From JABMMZ01 sp964438995 (GTDB lineage Bacteria; Bacteroidota; Bacteroidia; NS11-12g; UBA955): a DNA stretch of 64,000 bases. The notes beneath the pieces are model-generated. The model was not told the origin of the DNA. It ran no database searches and saw only the letters and a list, made by a program, of their open reading frames with translations. Where the stretch lies: assembly GCA_964438995.1 (NCBI GenBank), contig CAYTMQ010000012.1:1-64000 (forward strand). Direction: 5' to 3'. Made by a program: the position numbers and the translations under genes. Below, one piece after another: positions 11,332 to 20,918 of the stretch. Each line of letters begins with the position of its first letter. The first letter of the stretch is position 1.

Positions 11332-13012
11332 ATTGAATACTGAATCGTTGTTCGTTAAAAGATGAATTGCTTACAATGCCCGTTGAGTTAAGCATGTATC
11401 TTGCTTGAGTACTTATTGAATGTCGTTTCCCTAAATTGGCTTGATACATCAACATCAAAGATGTGACATCGCCTTGAAGTTGAGTTTCTTTGTAGCGCTG
11501 AGAAAACGCAGTTGTTAACATCAAATTGTTTTTCTTCTTACCTAATTGCTTTCTAAAAGAAACGTTGACATTTCTGGTGTCATAATCAATTCCGCCAGCA
11601 TTAAATTGGGCGTATGCCAATCCTCCAGACATTTGAAATCCAATTTTTTCCCATTTGTATTGAGAACTTAATCCAACATTCAGCACATCAGAATTATTGA
11701 ATTGTCGAGTAAAAATATTCCTATCCCTTGCACTCTGCATCATCGCAAACACAGACAGGACAATAGGCTTCTTAATCTTTCCTAACATAAAATTGAAATT
11801 CGCCGAATAGCTTTCATTGATGATAGAAAAGGTGATACTATCATTCATTTGAACCAACCCATTGGTTCTGCTTGTACCAAAATTATTGTAAGATAAGTTT
11901 GAATTGAATCGCACGGTAGGTTGGAAATTGATGTTGGTATTGTAAATTTTCCTCACAGTAGTGTTTAGTCTTTTTCCAGAAACATTGTCTGTATACAATC
12001 CGTATGAGCCAGAAAGTCCAATTTTACTTTTAAGCAATCTTAAGCTTGGATTGATTGTGTATTCTCTAATATCATCTTGTAACAAATTAATCCCCATTGA
12101 TTGATAATCTGAGCTTACTTGACGAGCTCTTATACTCACCGACCATTTATCATAATTCAAGCCAGTAGCTATATGACCAGCAACGGCGCCATAAGACGTT
12201 GTGTTAACTCTTACAAATTTGTATGCTGTTTTTAAATCTTCTGTTTCTTTTAGCGTATCATTTAACACATTTCTTGTAAACACACTTAATGCAATATCAG
12301 ATTCAATTACCCAATGTTTGAGAATAGTGAATTTAAGACGCGGGCTAAAAGTAACGTTATCAGATGGCGTTATGGTTTTAAAACTTGGAACTGATTTAAG
12401 CGACTTTTCATCGTCTCTTCCTCTAAAATAAATTAAATCAAAATAATTTCTATCGCTTCCGATTCCCAATTTTGCGCCATATCCAATGCGCTTATACGCT
12501 GGCAAAATAACCCCAAAGTTACCACCAAAAGTATCGCCTTCTACAGCGGGATTAAAAACACCATAAAAAGCGCCAAACCTCAAAATACCTGGCTTCAGCT
12601 CTAATCCTACTCCGTTAAAAACAACACCATTCACAGTATAATCAGAAAAATTCATACTGCGATATCCCAAATGCGAGGTCGCCCATTTGTAATACGGACT
12701 AGCTCCTGTAAAATTATAATGGAAAGGATGTGTTAAACTTCTACCTGTCTCACTATAAGTAAAAGAGAAAGGAATATTTATGCCATATATTTTCACGAAA
12801 GGAGAACCGCTTATATACCAGTTCCAAGGCGCCATCCGCTCTAGATTTGAAGAATTTCTATAATACCCTGCCCCTAATCCTATCGCTCCCCCAAATTCGA
12901 ATGATTTTTTCTTTGTAACAGATTTTACATCTTTAATTTTACTCAAATCCTGTGCATCAAGCATATTGCTTTGCAATAGTATCAGAGTCCATATAACAAG
13001 ACGCAGTTTCAC
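11315..13012 (-). CDS. Outer-membrane beta-barrel protein (565 aa), first gene of the giant-protein operon
   Basis: The protein starts at GTG with a signal peptide of 20 residues ending MLDA|Q. The mature part is a run of alternating amphipathic strands with aromatic girdles and ends RFSIQYGFKL, with a phenylalanine near the C-terminus, as outer-membrane barrels do. No plug or TonB box is visible. The strand count is in the range of a 20-plus-strand barrel. The start is supported by the -7 box TATTTTTG whose last base is 5 nt before the GTG, which predicts a leaderless mRNA. It leads the minus-strand operon with the 3038-residue protein and the FN3 protein. A role as membrane anchor or export port for the giant is inferred from operon order only. 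Confidence 0.82.
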   Translation of the reverse strand: MKLRLVIWTLILLQSNMLDAQDLSKIKDVKSVTKKKSFEFGGAIGLGAGYYRNSSNLERMAPWNWYISGSPFVKIYGINIPFSFTYSETGRSLTHPFHYNFTGASPYYKWATSHLGYRSMNFSDYTVNGVVFNGVGLELKPGILRFGAFYGVFNPAVEGDTFGGNFGVILPAYKRIGYGAKLGIGSDRNYFDLIYFRGRDDEKSLKSVPSFKTITPSDNVTFSPRLKFTILKHWVIESDIALSVFTRNVLNDTLKETEDLKTAYKFVRVNTTSYGAVAGHIATGLNYDKWSVSIRARQVSSDYQSMGINLLQDDIREYTINPSLRLLKSKIGLSGSYGLYTDNVSGKRLNTTVRKIYNTNINFQPTVRFNSNLSYNNFGTSRTNGLVQMNDSITFSIINESYSANFNFMLGKIKKPIVLSVFAMMQSARDRNIFTRQFNNSDVLNVGLSSQYKWEKIGFQMSGGLAYAQFNAGGIDYDTRNVNVSFRKQLGKKKNNLMLTTAFSQRYKETQLQGDVTSLMLMYQANLGKRHSISTQARYMLNSTGIVSNSSFNEQRFSIQYGFKL

Positions 13013-13016
13013 TCAT

Positions 13017-13024
13017 CAAAAATA
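13017..13024 (-). promoter_or_regulatory. -7 promoter box of the barrel/giant/FN3 operon
   Basis: On the minus strand this reads TATTTTTG, an exact match to TAnnTTTG. It is followed by ATGA and then the GTG start at 13012, so transcription should begin at or next to the start codon. Confidence 0.7.
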
Positions 13025-13047
13025 GATTTGAGCATCTACTGAGCACC

Positions 13048-13063
13048 TACACCTAAAGGAGTA
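13048..13063. promoter_or_regulatory. Putative operator dyad, copy A
   Basis: The sequence TACACCTAAAGGAGTA fits TACnCCTnnAGGnGTA, with 12 of 16 positions symmetric. Its centre is 43.5 nt from the minus-strand start codon base (13012) and 70.5 nt from the plus-strand one (13126). The NarL-type regulator at 20894-21535 is a plausible ligand; this is inferred. Confidence 0.65.
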
Positions 13064-13074
13064 TTTTTAAAAAA

Positions 13075-13090
13075 TACACCTAAAGGAGTA
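13075..13090. promoter_or_regulatory. Putative operator dyad, copy B
   Basis: This is an identical copy of the 16-bp dyad at 13048, 27 bp further on. Its centre is 43.5 nt from the plus-strand start (13126) and 70.5 nt from the minus-strand start (13012). The pair is therefore an exact mirror image around the midpoint of the divergent intergenic region. Confidence 0.65.
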
Positions 13091-13112
13091 GACTAAAAGA
13101 AGGTGAATGCAG

Positions 13113-13121
13113 TAAAATTTG
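13113..13121 (+). promoter_or_regulatory. -7-like box before the beta-helix gene
   Basis: TAAAATTTG resembles TAnnTTTG with one extra spacer base and lies 4 nt before the ATG at 13126. This mirrors the arrangement on the opposite strand and predicts a leaderless message. Confidence 0.5.
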
Positions 13122-13125
13122 TAGT

Positions 13126-14211
13126 ATGAAAAAATTCATAGGATTAATTCTATTTCTATCACCTTTTTTAGCTGATGCTAAAATCTGGACAGTTGATAAT
13201 ACCCCTGGCTCTGGCGCCGACACAACTTCCCTTCAAGGATGTATCGACCAAAAAGCTTCTGCGGGAGACACTATAATCCTTATGCCTTCTCATATTGGAT
13301 ATGGTGGTTTAAACCTTTATAAAAAAATATTCCTATACAGCAGAAGTCATAGTAACAACAATTTAGACAAAGACAGATCTGCTACACTTTCAAGTGTATA
13401 CATTGCTACTTCTGGAGGCAATTCAGGTGCTGGCAGTACCTTTAAAGGACTGAGAGTAACTGGAGGTTTCAATATCAATGTAAACAACATACACATTCAA
13501 AATTGTTACATAGGTGGCACAAATTATATTTATCAAAGTAATGCTTTAATTGAAGGCTGCGTTTTTGAACTTCAATACTATGAGATGATTTATTTTACTA
13601 CATCATCTAATAACAATATTCTTGCTCACAATTATATTTCAAAATATCTCACTAATGTTAGTATGACTGGACCATCTTATGCTGTATTTGAAGGCGGTAA
13701 TTCATCCAATTTATTATTGAACAACAACATTTTTGAAATATCATCAGGAAGTTCTGTCAGTGGTGGAGGTATCGTTTTTTTCAGAAATTCCTATTTGAAA
13801 ATTTACAACAACATTCTTTGGAGCAATGTCACTAACAGAACCAGATTCGACACTTTGAGCAGTGGACCAGCATTTAAAAACAATTTGACGTATAGTGTCA
13901 ACAGCAATCCCAACAACTTAAGTGGTACAGGCAATATCAACGATAGTCTCCCGGTTTTTGAAACCAATTTTACAAGCTCTTTTTTACCTTCTTATAGAAC
14001 CACAAATGACATGAGATTAAAATCAACATCACCTGGCAGAAATAGAGGAACTGATAGCACAGATGTTGGACTTTATGGAGGCAACTATAAATTTTCAATT
14101 ACTGGCAATGTTCCGGGTGTTGCTATATTCGACGACTTTGAGGTATTGAATCCTGTTATCAAAAAAGGAGATGTTCTTAAAGTGAAAATCAATGCTCGTA
14201 AACCCGATTAA
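13126..14211 (+). CDS. Exported right-handed beta-helix (pectate-lyase-like fold) protein (361 aa)
   Basis: An 18-residue signal peptide (ends LADA) is followed by about 280 residues of short repeated strands rich in asparagine ladders, such as NNIHIQNCYI, NALIEGCVFE and LKIYNNILWSN. This is the pattern of parallel beta-helix proteins. No catalytic residues of a specific lyase family can be assigned, so it may be only a fold match. It lacks a T9SS sorting domain. It is the first gene of the plus-strand operon and shares the divergent promoter and twin dyads with the barrel/giant/FN3 operon, suggesting co-expression. The next gene follows after 25 nt. Surface carbohydrate binding or a structural role is inference. 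Confidence 0.8.
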   Translation: MKKFIGLILFLSPFLADAKIWTVDNTPGSGADTTSLQGCIDQKASAGDTIILMPSHIGYGGLNLYKKIFLYSRSHSNNNLDKDRSATLSSVYIATSGGNSGAGSTFKGLRVTGGFNINVNNIHIQNCYIGGTNYIYQSNALIEGCVFELQYYEMIYFTTSSNNNILAHNYISKYLTNVSMTGPSYAVFEGGNSSNLLLNNNIFEISSGSSVSGGGIVFFRNSYLKIYNNILWSNVTNRTRFDTLSSGPAFKNNLTYSVNSNPNNLSGTGNINDSLPVFETNFTSSFLPSYRTTNDMRLKSTSPGRNRGTDSTDVGLYGGNYKFSITGNVPGVAIFDDFEVLNPVIKKGDVLKVKINARKPD

Positions 14212-14236
14212 TTTCCCATTCTAATTAATTATAATT

Positions 14237-17200
14237 TTGAAGCTTCACACACCAATTAGACTATTAATCAGGGCAGCATTCGTGCTGTCCTCATTTTTAT
14301 TTCTGTCTAATGTGTCTGCTCAAAAAATATCAGCATTAGAATATTTTATCGATAAAGACCCAGGTGTTGGGAAAGCTAATAGTGTAAGCTTTTCAGGACC
14401 TAAAGATACACTCATTAAAAACTTCTCTGTTCCAATTGTTGGGCTTAAAGATGGACAACATTTTTTGTATATTAGAACAAAAACTGATTCCTCACTTTGG
14501 TCGCCTTGGCAAATACAATTATTTTTTATTGATGATACTACAAAAACGGGCAACATAGAACAAGTAGAATATTTTTTAGATAAGGATCCAGGCGTTAGCA
14601 AAGCGACAAAATTAAATGTTACTCCATCTAGTTCTGTTAGTCAATTTATACAAACAAATTCTTCAAATTTATTATTTGGAAGGCACTATATCCATGTTAG
14701 AGCAAAAACAGTAAAAGGACTTTGGAGTCCGTGGCAATTTCAAATGTTCTTTGTTGAAGACACTACTGTTGCTAAGAAAATTAATCAAGTAGAATATTTT
14801 ATTGGCAAAGAACCCGGTGTTGGAAATGCAACAAAAATCAATATCACTCCCGCTGACACTGTTAAACTCTTACTCAACAAAACTATTACTAATTTATCTG
14901 AAGGCAGAAACTTTATACATTGTCGAGCCAAAACCAATTTCGGCATGTGGAGTCCATGGCAATTTCAAATGTTTTTTATCAATGATACTGTAACCCCTGG
15001 ACCAATAGAAAAAGTTGAGTACTTTATTGATAAAAACCCAGGCGTTGGGAAAGCGACACCATTAATCATTTCTGCAGCTGACACAATCAAAAAACAAATC
15101 AACATTAATTCGAACAACTTAACACTCGGAAGACACTATGTCCATGTGAGAAGCTTGAACAGAAAAGGGTTATGGAGCCCTTGGCAATTCCAAATGTTTT
15201 ATGTCGAAGACAAAAAAGACACAGGAAAAATCACTAGATATTATTATCGAATTGATTCCACATTAAACAACAATAAAGGCAAAGCAGTTTTTCTTAATCC
15301 CATTTCAGATACACTTAAAAAAACTCTTGCAGAAAAAACTGATACAGCTCTTAAATTAGGCAGACACTATTTCAGAATTTGGACACTTCAAAACAACCGA
15401 TTCAGATCCACTTGGCATTTTGATACATTTGACATCATTAATTGCCCGATGCTTGATACCGCTATCATTAAAATGCCTATTAGGTTTTGCAAAAGCGACA
15501 CTTTGATATTCAAACAAGACATTACCAAACTCGGCATCTGGCCTAAAGATTCCTTCAACTTCAAATGGAAAATAAATGGCACTCAACTTTCGACTTTCGA
15601 CTCATTAAAATACAAACACAATGCTGGCAATAGTTTCATTTTAAATTTTTCATTTACTAAAAAGAATGAGTTAAGGTGTAAAGGCGAGTTAACTCAAACC
15701 ATTACCATCTTTGACTCACCCAAAGATACCACAAAGAAAACAATCTGTTTAGGCGATAGCATTAGAATTCATGGTATCTGGAGAAAAGCAAATGGCACTT
15801 ATGATTTCAATGGTTCGTCAACAAAAAGTTGTGATAGTTTTTCAAGGGTTATCCTAACTGTTAACCCGTCATACAAAGATACTATAAGAGTAAATATTTG
15901 CAGTGGAGATAGCATTAAAATCCACAATGTGTTTAGAAAGACTACAGGAACTTATTTCTACAATGGTAAATCTGTTAAAGCTTGTGATAGTTTGGTTTGG
16001 GTCTTTTTAAAAGTCAATCCAAAATACTTCAAATCAGATACATTTAATCTATGTGCTGGTGATACACTTAAACTTCACAATAAAAAATATACTAGTTCTG
16101 GGTTATTTAAAGACACTTTAAAGTCAATCTTTGGATGTGATAGCATTTTCAATACATTGATTAATATTAAGCCAAAATACAATGACACATTTAGATTTTC
16201 TATTTGCAATGGCGACAGCATTTTCATTCACGCTATTTGGCGCAAAAATGCTGGAACTTATATTTTAAATGGACAATCACAGTTTGGATGCGACAGCATT
16301 GTTACCTGCATACTTAGCCTAAAAACAACATACAACATCAACAACTCCATTACTATTTGCAGTAATGATAGTGCTTTTATTCACGGACAGTATAGAAAAA
16401 CTAGTGGATTATACACAAACAAAACTATTAGTATTTTAGGTTGCGACAGCACCGTTCATACAACTTTAATTGTTCATCCATCATACCAAATAAATGAGAG
16501 TTTTACGATTTGCAATGGCGACTCAATAGTTAGACACGGAAAATCATTTAAAACTGCTGGAACGTTTATCAGCAATTTTAAAACCAACAAGAACTGTGAC
16601 AGTATCTATCAAACTTCTATCAAAGTAAATCCAACTTACAACCTAAGCAGAAATTTTAGTATCTGCAGCAATGATAGTTTCTTATTCGATGGAAAATACA
16701 GAAATGTTACAGGTAGTTACGTTGGAAATTTCAAGACTTATAATGGTTGCGATAGTATTGTTACACTTAATTTAAAAGTTGACAATGTTATAAATACCGA
16801 TGATTTCCCAGTTATATGCGAAGGGGATAGCATATTGATAGGAGGAGTTTACAGAAAACAAAAAGGCAATTACCAAGACCGATACACTGCCATTAAAGGT
16901 TGTGATAGTATTGTTACTAGACATTTAAGCATCAATAAAAGAGACACTACGCATACTTCAGCATTTATCTGTTATAACGGCAGTTTGAACTACCACGGTT
17001 TTACATTTAATGATACTGGAGTTTACAAAGTCATATTAAGCAATATCAAATCTTGTGACAGTATAGTATTTATACAAATCAAAAAGAGACCAATAACCGT
17101 CAATAGTTTCTCAAAAACAGTGTGTTTTGGTGAAGGTACCTTTGTAGGCAAAAGTGTCAAATTTGGATCAGGCATTTTTAGAGATACGCTTACAGATTTC

Positions 17201-18004
17201 AACGGCTGTGACAGTATTATAATTTTTACTCAAACTGAAAGACCAAAATCGACGGGAAATGCTATATTTTCTGTATGCCAAGGAGATAGTATATTTAATG
17301 GCAAAACATGGAAAAACAAGTCGGGAATCTATCAAGACACAATAGATAACCATTTAGGATGCGATAGCTTCTTAACAACTACTATCAACATTTTACCAGT
17401 TTCAAACATCGATATTTTCGACACTATCTGCCATGGAGATTTCAAACAATTCTTTGGAGACAATGTCACTAGAACAGGAGACTATATTAAAATACTAAGC
17501 AAATTTAATGGTTGCGATAGCATTATAACGTTGCACTTGTTTAAGCGTCCGCAATTTATTCCAAAAGTTGTTTCTATCAGTTTCTCCAAACTAAGCACAG
17601 ATAAAGTATATGCTAGCTATCAATGGTATCTAAATAGAGCAATTGTAATCGGAAAAACGAAACGCGAAATTGATGTTACCAATTCTGGCATTTACGATGT
17701 TTCGGTTACCGATAGTATTGGTTGCAGAGCAAATAGCTGGGATAATTTAACTGATATTGGTTCTATAAACGCTGATTGGCCAATAGTAGCTTATCCTAAT
17801 CCAGCCGACCAACATGTCACCTTTAAAGCATCTAAATCTTCAGAAATAAAAATTTACAACAGTATAGGTGTATTAATAGACACCAAACAATTAATAGAAG
17901 GTGAAAATATTTTTAACACAAGCGAACTTTCAGATGGAGTTTATTATATTTACGCCATCAGCTCGAATCAAGTTTTTAGATTTTCAATAGTTGTAATCCA
18001 CTAA
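14237..18004 (+). CDS. T9SS-exported repeat protein with FIDKDPGVGKA and GCDS repeats (1255 aa)
   Basis: The protein starts at TTG and has a signal peptide of about 29 residues ending NVSAQ; no ATG serves this reading frame. Residues 31-400 hold five repeats of about 75 residues that open EYFIDKDPGVGKAT and close with RAKTxxGLWSPWQFQMFFV. Residues about 500-1095 hold twelve repeats of about 50 residues, each starting with a cysteine (CNGDSI-like) and closing with GCDSI, so each probably carries one disulfide. The last 80 residues are a T9SS sorting domain (YPNPADQHV through DGVYYIYAIS to the C-terminus). The protein should therefore cross the outer membrane by T9SS and be surface-attached or released. 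The next gene begins 1 nt after its stop if the CTG start is right. The function is unknown; an extended stalk or adhesin is plausible. Confidence 0.88.
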   Translation: MKLHTPIRLLIRAAFVLSSFLFLSNVSAQKISALEYFIDKDPGVGKANSVSFSGPKDTLIKNFSVPIVGLKDGQHFLYIRTKTDSSLWSPWQIQLFFIDDTTKTGNIEQVEYFLDKDPGVSKATKLNVTPSSSVSQFIQTNSSNLLFGRHYIHVRAKTVKGLWSPWQFQMFFVEDTTVAKKINQVEYFIGKEPGVGNATKINITPADTVKLLLNKTITNLSEGRNFIHCRAKTNFGMWSPWQFQMFFINDTVTPGPIEKVEYFIDKNPGVGKATPLIISAADTIKKQININSNNLTLGRHYVHVRSLNRKGLWSPWQFQMFYVEDKKDTGKITRYYYRIDSTLNNNKGKAVFLNPISDTLKKTLAEKTDTALKLGRHYFRIWTLQNNRFRSTWHFDTFDIINCPMLDTAIIKMPIRFCKSDTLIFKQDITKLGIWPKDSFNFKWKINGTQLSTFDSLKYKHNAGNSFILNFSFTKKNELRCKGELTQTITIFDSPKDTTKKTICLGDSIRIHGIWRKANGTYDFNGSSTKSCDSFSRVILTVNPSYKDTIRVNICSGDSIKIHNVFRKTTGTYFYNGKSVKACDSLVWVFLKVNPKYFKSDTFNLCAGDTLKLHNKKYTSSGLFKDTLKSIFGCDSIFNTLINIKPKYNDTFRFSICNGDSIFIHAIWRKNAGTYILNGQSQFGCDSIVTCILSLKTTYNINNSITICSNDSAFIHGQYRKTSGLYTNKTISILGCDSTVHTTLIVHPSYQINESFTICNGDSIVRHGKSFKTAGTFISNFKTNKNCDSIYQTSIKVNPTYNLSRNFSICSNDSFLFDGKYRNVTGSYVGNFKTYNGCDSIVTLNLKVDNVINTDDFPVICEGDSILIGGVYRKQKGNYQDRYTAIKGCDSIVTRHLSINKRDTTHTSAFICYNGSLNYHGFTFNDTGVYKVILSNIKSCDSIVFIQIKKRPITVNSFSKTVCFGEGTFVGKSVKFGSGIFRDTLTDFNGCDSIIIFTQTERPKSTGNAIFSVCQGDSIFNGKTWKNKSGIYQDTIDNHLGCDSFLTTTINILPVSNIDIFDTICHGDFKQFFGDNVTRTGDYIKILSKFNGCDSIITLHLFKRPQFIPKVVSISFSKLSTDKVYASYQWYLNRAIVIGKTKREIDVTNSGIYDVSVTDSIGCRANSWDNLTDIGSINADWPIVAYPNPADQHVTFKASKSSEIKIYNSIGVLIDTKQLIEGENIFNTSELSDGVYYIYAISSNQVFRFSIVVIH

Positions 18005-18005
18005 A

Positions 18006-20918
18006 CTGAAAGCAACACGCACATATCTAGTACTGATCATTTTCAGTTTAACATTCATTCAATCGATTGGTGCACAGGTGAGGATTATCAATTCAGAAAG
18101 TGGCCTTGACGAAAACACAGTCAATTCGATTTATGTAGGCTCTAATGGCTTAATTTATCTAGGAACGGGAATTGGATTAAGTGTATTCGACGGTGAAAAC
18201 ATAGTTAACATTAAAACCAATTTGAACCAAAGTGTTAGAAAAATTTTTCCATGGCATAATGATAGTTTAATTTTGGTAAGAGATAATGGCTTATCCATCA
18301 TTAATACTAAAAACTACCAATTTAGAGAATTTGATTTCAGCGAACAATATTCTTATAAAATCATTGATTGTGCAATGGGCAACAATGAGATTTTCACAAC
18401 TGGAAGTGATGGATTGGGAAGATTTAGTTTGTTACAATTCAAATTCAAACCATTAACTGGATTGAAAGAAATCACGAACGGTCAGACTTACTCTGGGAGA
18501 GGTTCTATTGCATATTCAGAAAAAAACCATTGCATCTATGTAACACATAGAAAGGGTTTAGATGTGTATCAACCATACAACTATTCACTTAAAAAACGTG
18601 ACATTAAAATGCCTTATGATTCTTTAGGTTGCTACAATATCGAATGTAGAGGTAATGAGGTTGTATATAAATCAGGCAGTAAATTTATAGTGTACAATGT
18701 CTACAACGACCAACATAAAGAATACCAAATTTCTAGCTATAGCACAGCAAAATACCAAAATGAAATCTATTATCTAGCGAATAAAAATCTCTATATTTTT
18801 AATATAGAAAATCAAACAACAGATAGCATTGAAATTGGGGAATCTCTCAATATCTTCAGAATCATAAAAGGAAACGGAAATACAATTTTTGCATCTGGAT
18901 CTAACGGACTGGTGGTGATTGACCGAAACAAAAGAAAACCGAGAAAAATAGAGAACATTCTCCCTAAAAATTCTAATTACGAATTAGGACTTCAAAAGAA
19001 AATTAGCTACAATGGAAAATTCTATCTTAATGGTAGAGATGGTATTTTAGAATATGATTCAGCCAATGACATCACAAGATACATTCAATTAGACACAACA
19101 ATTAGAATCAAGAATTTACACTCAATGATTCCATTTGGCAACGAACATGTAATTGTATTGGGTCATGGTGGATATTGCGGTTTTAACCTCAAAAATCAAA
19201 CTTACTACAAACTACAATTGTTTTCAGATAGTTCTGAGAGAAACATCAACAATTACAGAGGCATTACCGGTCATTACGATCAAAGCACCCAATTTCTAGT
19301 TCTGACGTTTTACCGCCAACCTATTTATTACATAAATTTAAAAACCAAAGAAGAAGGCACATTTAATGGCAATACAATAAAATGGTTTAGAACTGTAAGA
19401 TCTATACTGTACGATGGCAATGGCTATTACTACATGGGCGCGAATGGCAATGACGGACTGATGTATTACAATTTTTTAACAAAAAAAGGGTACTATATTT
19501 CTTCTAGTGATTTTACTAAAGCTGGTAATAATAGTGCACTAGTGAATCAAATCATCAAATTCAATGATGTTATTTATTTGGCTACAGCTGATGGTGTTAT
19601 CAAATTCAATCCTAAAACAAAAACGCTAAAACAATTAACCATAAACGGTAAGGAGTACCACGACCAAGTATATGGCATCAGTATTATTGACAAACAATTA
19701 TACTTTTCGACTCGAAATACCCTTTGCATTCTTGGCGATAACGACAACTTGCTTAAACTAGAATACTACGAAAATTATATTGGTGCAGGTATACCATTTT
19801 ATGCGCATGGAAGTATTAACTTAATGGTAGGGCGACATTTATATTATATCAATAAACCTAATATTTGGTCACAACCAGAAATTTTCATTAGCCATATCGG
19901 CTTCCAAAACAAGTGGTTTAAAACAGCTTCTGTTAGTCAATTTACTTGTCCACACAATGCCGGAAGTATTCAAATTTTATTCGGCAACAACAATTCAAAA
20001 GAAATAAAAAATCACTTAAGAGTATTTTACAGATTCTCGGGCAATTCCAATTGGACACTTTTAAATGGCAGCAGTATTCAAACAGGGAATCTCGATAATG
20101 GCAAACATAAATTAGAGTATTATAGTGTCTATTGGGGACTAAAAAGCGATGTTCATACTTTTTACATTACGATAGAAACCCCCTGGTGGGCTAGTATTTG
20201 GTTTTACATCGCCTCAATTATTGGCATAGCAATATTGGCTATAATGTTCGTAAGATATCGCATACAACAAAAAGAAAGAAACCGACTTAAGCAATTAAGC
20301 TTGGTCTTAGAAACAACTGAAAATGAGAGAAACAGAATTAGTAAAGATTTCCATGATTCTATAGGAAGCAAACTAAGTGCTATAAAAATTATTTCAGAAA
20401 CCGTTAAAGCAGGCGGCAACAAAGAGTTAAGTGAACAATTGCCGGTGCTTGTTGATGATGTTATTTCAGATTTCAGGGACATATTACATCGCATCAATCC
20501 TCAACCATTAGAGATGTACGGTTTAATTCCAGCATTAAATTCGTTGGTAATTGTCTATAGAAATCAATTTCCATCTATAACTTTCGAATTCGAAGGAAGT
20601 TCAGAAATTCCAAGTCTTAAAAAAGAATGCGAAATTCATTTATATAGAATTTGTCAAGAACTAATCAATAACGCAATCAAACATTCTGGCGGTAATGCCA
20701 TTTCTATTGGTGTTTTAAAAGACAATAACCAACTTATTTTGTCGGTTTCTGACAATGGAAAATGGAAGAATAACAACCATGGAAATGGCCTTATCAATTC
20801 AGAATCAAGGGTAAATATATTAGGAGGCATACTAGAAATTTATAAACAAAAAGATAAAGGCACTGAAATAAAAATAATAGTATCTTTGGAGGGTTGTTCG
20901 GAACCTTCGTCATTATAG
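18006..20918 (+). CDS. Reg_prop / Y_Y_Y sensor histidine kinase (HisKA_3 type)
   Basis: Residues about 25-640 form a two-component-regulator beta-propeller (blades such as GLIYLGTGIGLSVFDG). A Y_Y_Y-type Ig domain follows, then one TM segment near 729-752, a HisKA_3 helix with phospho-accepting His783 in DFHDSIGS, and a HATPase domain (NNAIKHSGG, DNGKW, GNGLINSESR). The first conventional start is GTG at 18078, but the frame is open upstream and encodes a perfect signal peptide (KATRTYLVLIIFSLTFIQ, ending IGAQ) from a CTG at 18006, 1 nt after the previous stop. I chose that start because the propeller must reach the periplasm; CTG use is unproven. It overlaps the regulator gene by 25 nt. It probably senses a periplasmic ligand linked to this surface module and phosphorylates the adjacent regulator. 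Confidence 0.88.
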   Translation: MKATRTYLVLIIFSLTFIQSIGAQVRIINSESGLDENTVNSIYVGSNGLIYLGTGIGLSVFDGENIVNIKTNLNQSVRKIFPWHNDSLILVRDNGLSIINTKNYQFREFDFSEQYSYKIIDCAMGNNEIFTTGSDGLGRFSLLQFKFKPLTGLKEITNGQTYSGRGSIAYSEKNHCIYVTHRKGLDVYQPYNYSLKKRDIKMPYDSLGCYNIECRGNEVVYKSGSKFIVYNVYNDQHKEYQISSYSTAKYQNEIYYLANKNLYIFNIENQTTDSIEIGESLNIFRIIKGNGNTIFASGSNGLVVIDRNKRKPRKIENILPKNSNYELGLQKKISYNGKFYLNGRDGILEYDSANDITRYIQLDTTIRIKNLHSMIPFGNEHVIVLGHGGYCGFNLKNQTYYKLQLFSDSSERNINNYRGITGHYDQSTQFLVLTFYRQPIYYINLKTKEEGTFNGNTIKWFRTVRSILYDGNGYYYMGANGNDGLMYYNFLTKKGYYISSSDFTKAGNNSALVNQIIKFNDVIYLATADGVIKFNPKTKTLKQLTINGKEYHDQVYGISIIDKQLYFSTRNTLCILGDNDNLLKLEYYENYIGAGIPFYAHGSINLMVGRHLYYINKPNIWSQPEIFISHIGFQNKWFKTASVSQFTCPHNAGSIQILFGNNNSKEIKNHLRVFYRFSGNSNWTLLNGSSIQTGNLDNGKHKLEYYSVYWGLKSDVHTFYITIETPWWASIWFYIASIIGIAILAIMFVRYRIQQKERNRLKQLSLVLETTENERNRISKDFHDSIGSKLSAIKIISETVKAGGNKELSEQLPVLVDDVISDFRDILHRINPQPLEMYGLIPALNSLVIVYRNQFPSITFEFEGSSEIPSLKKECEIHLYRICQELINNAIKHSGGNAISIGVLKDNNQLILSVSDNGKWKNNNHGNGLINSESRVNILGGILEIYKQKDKGTEIKIIVSLEGCSEPSSL

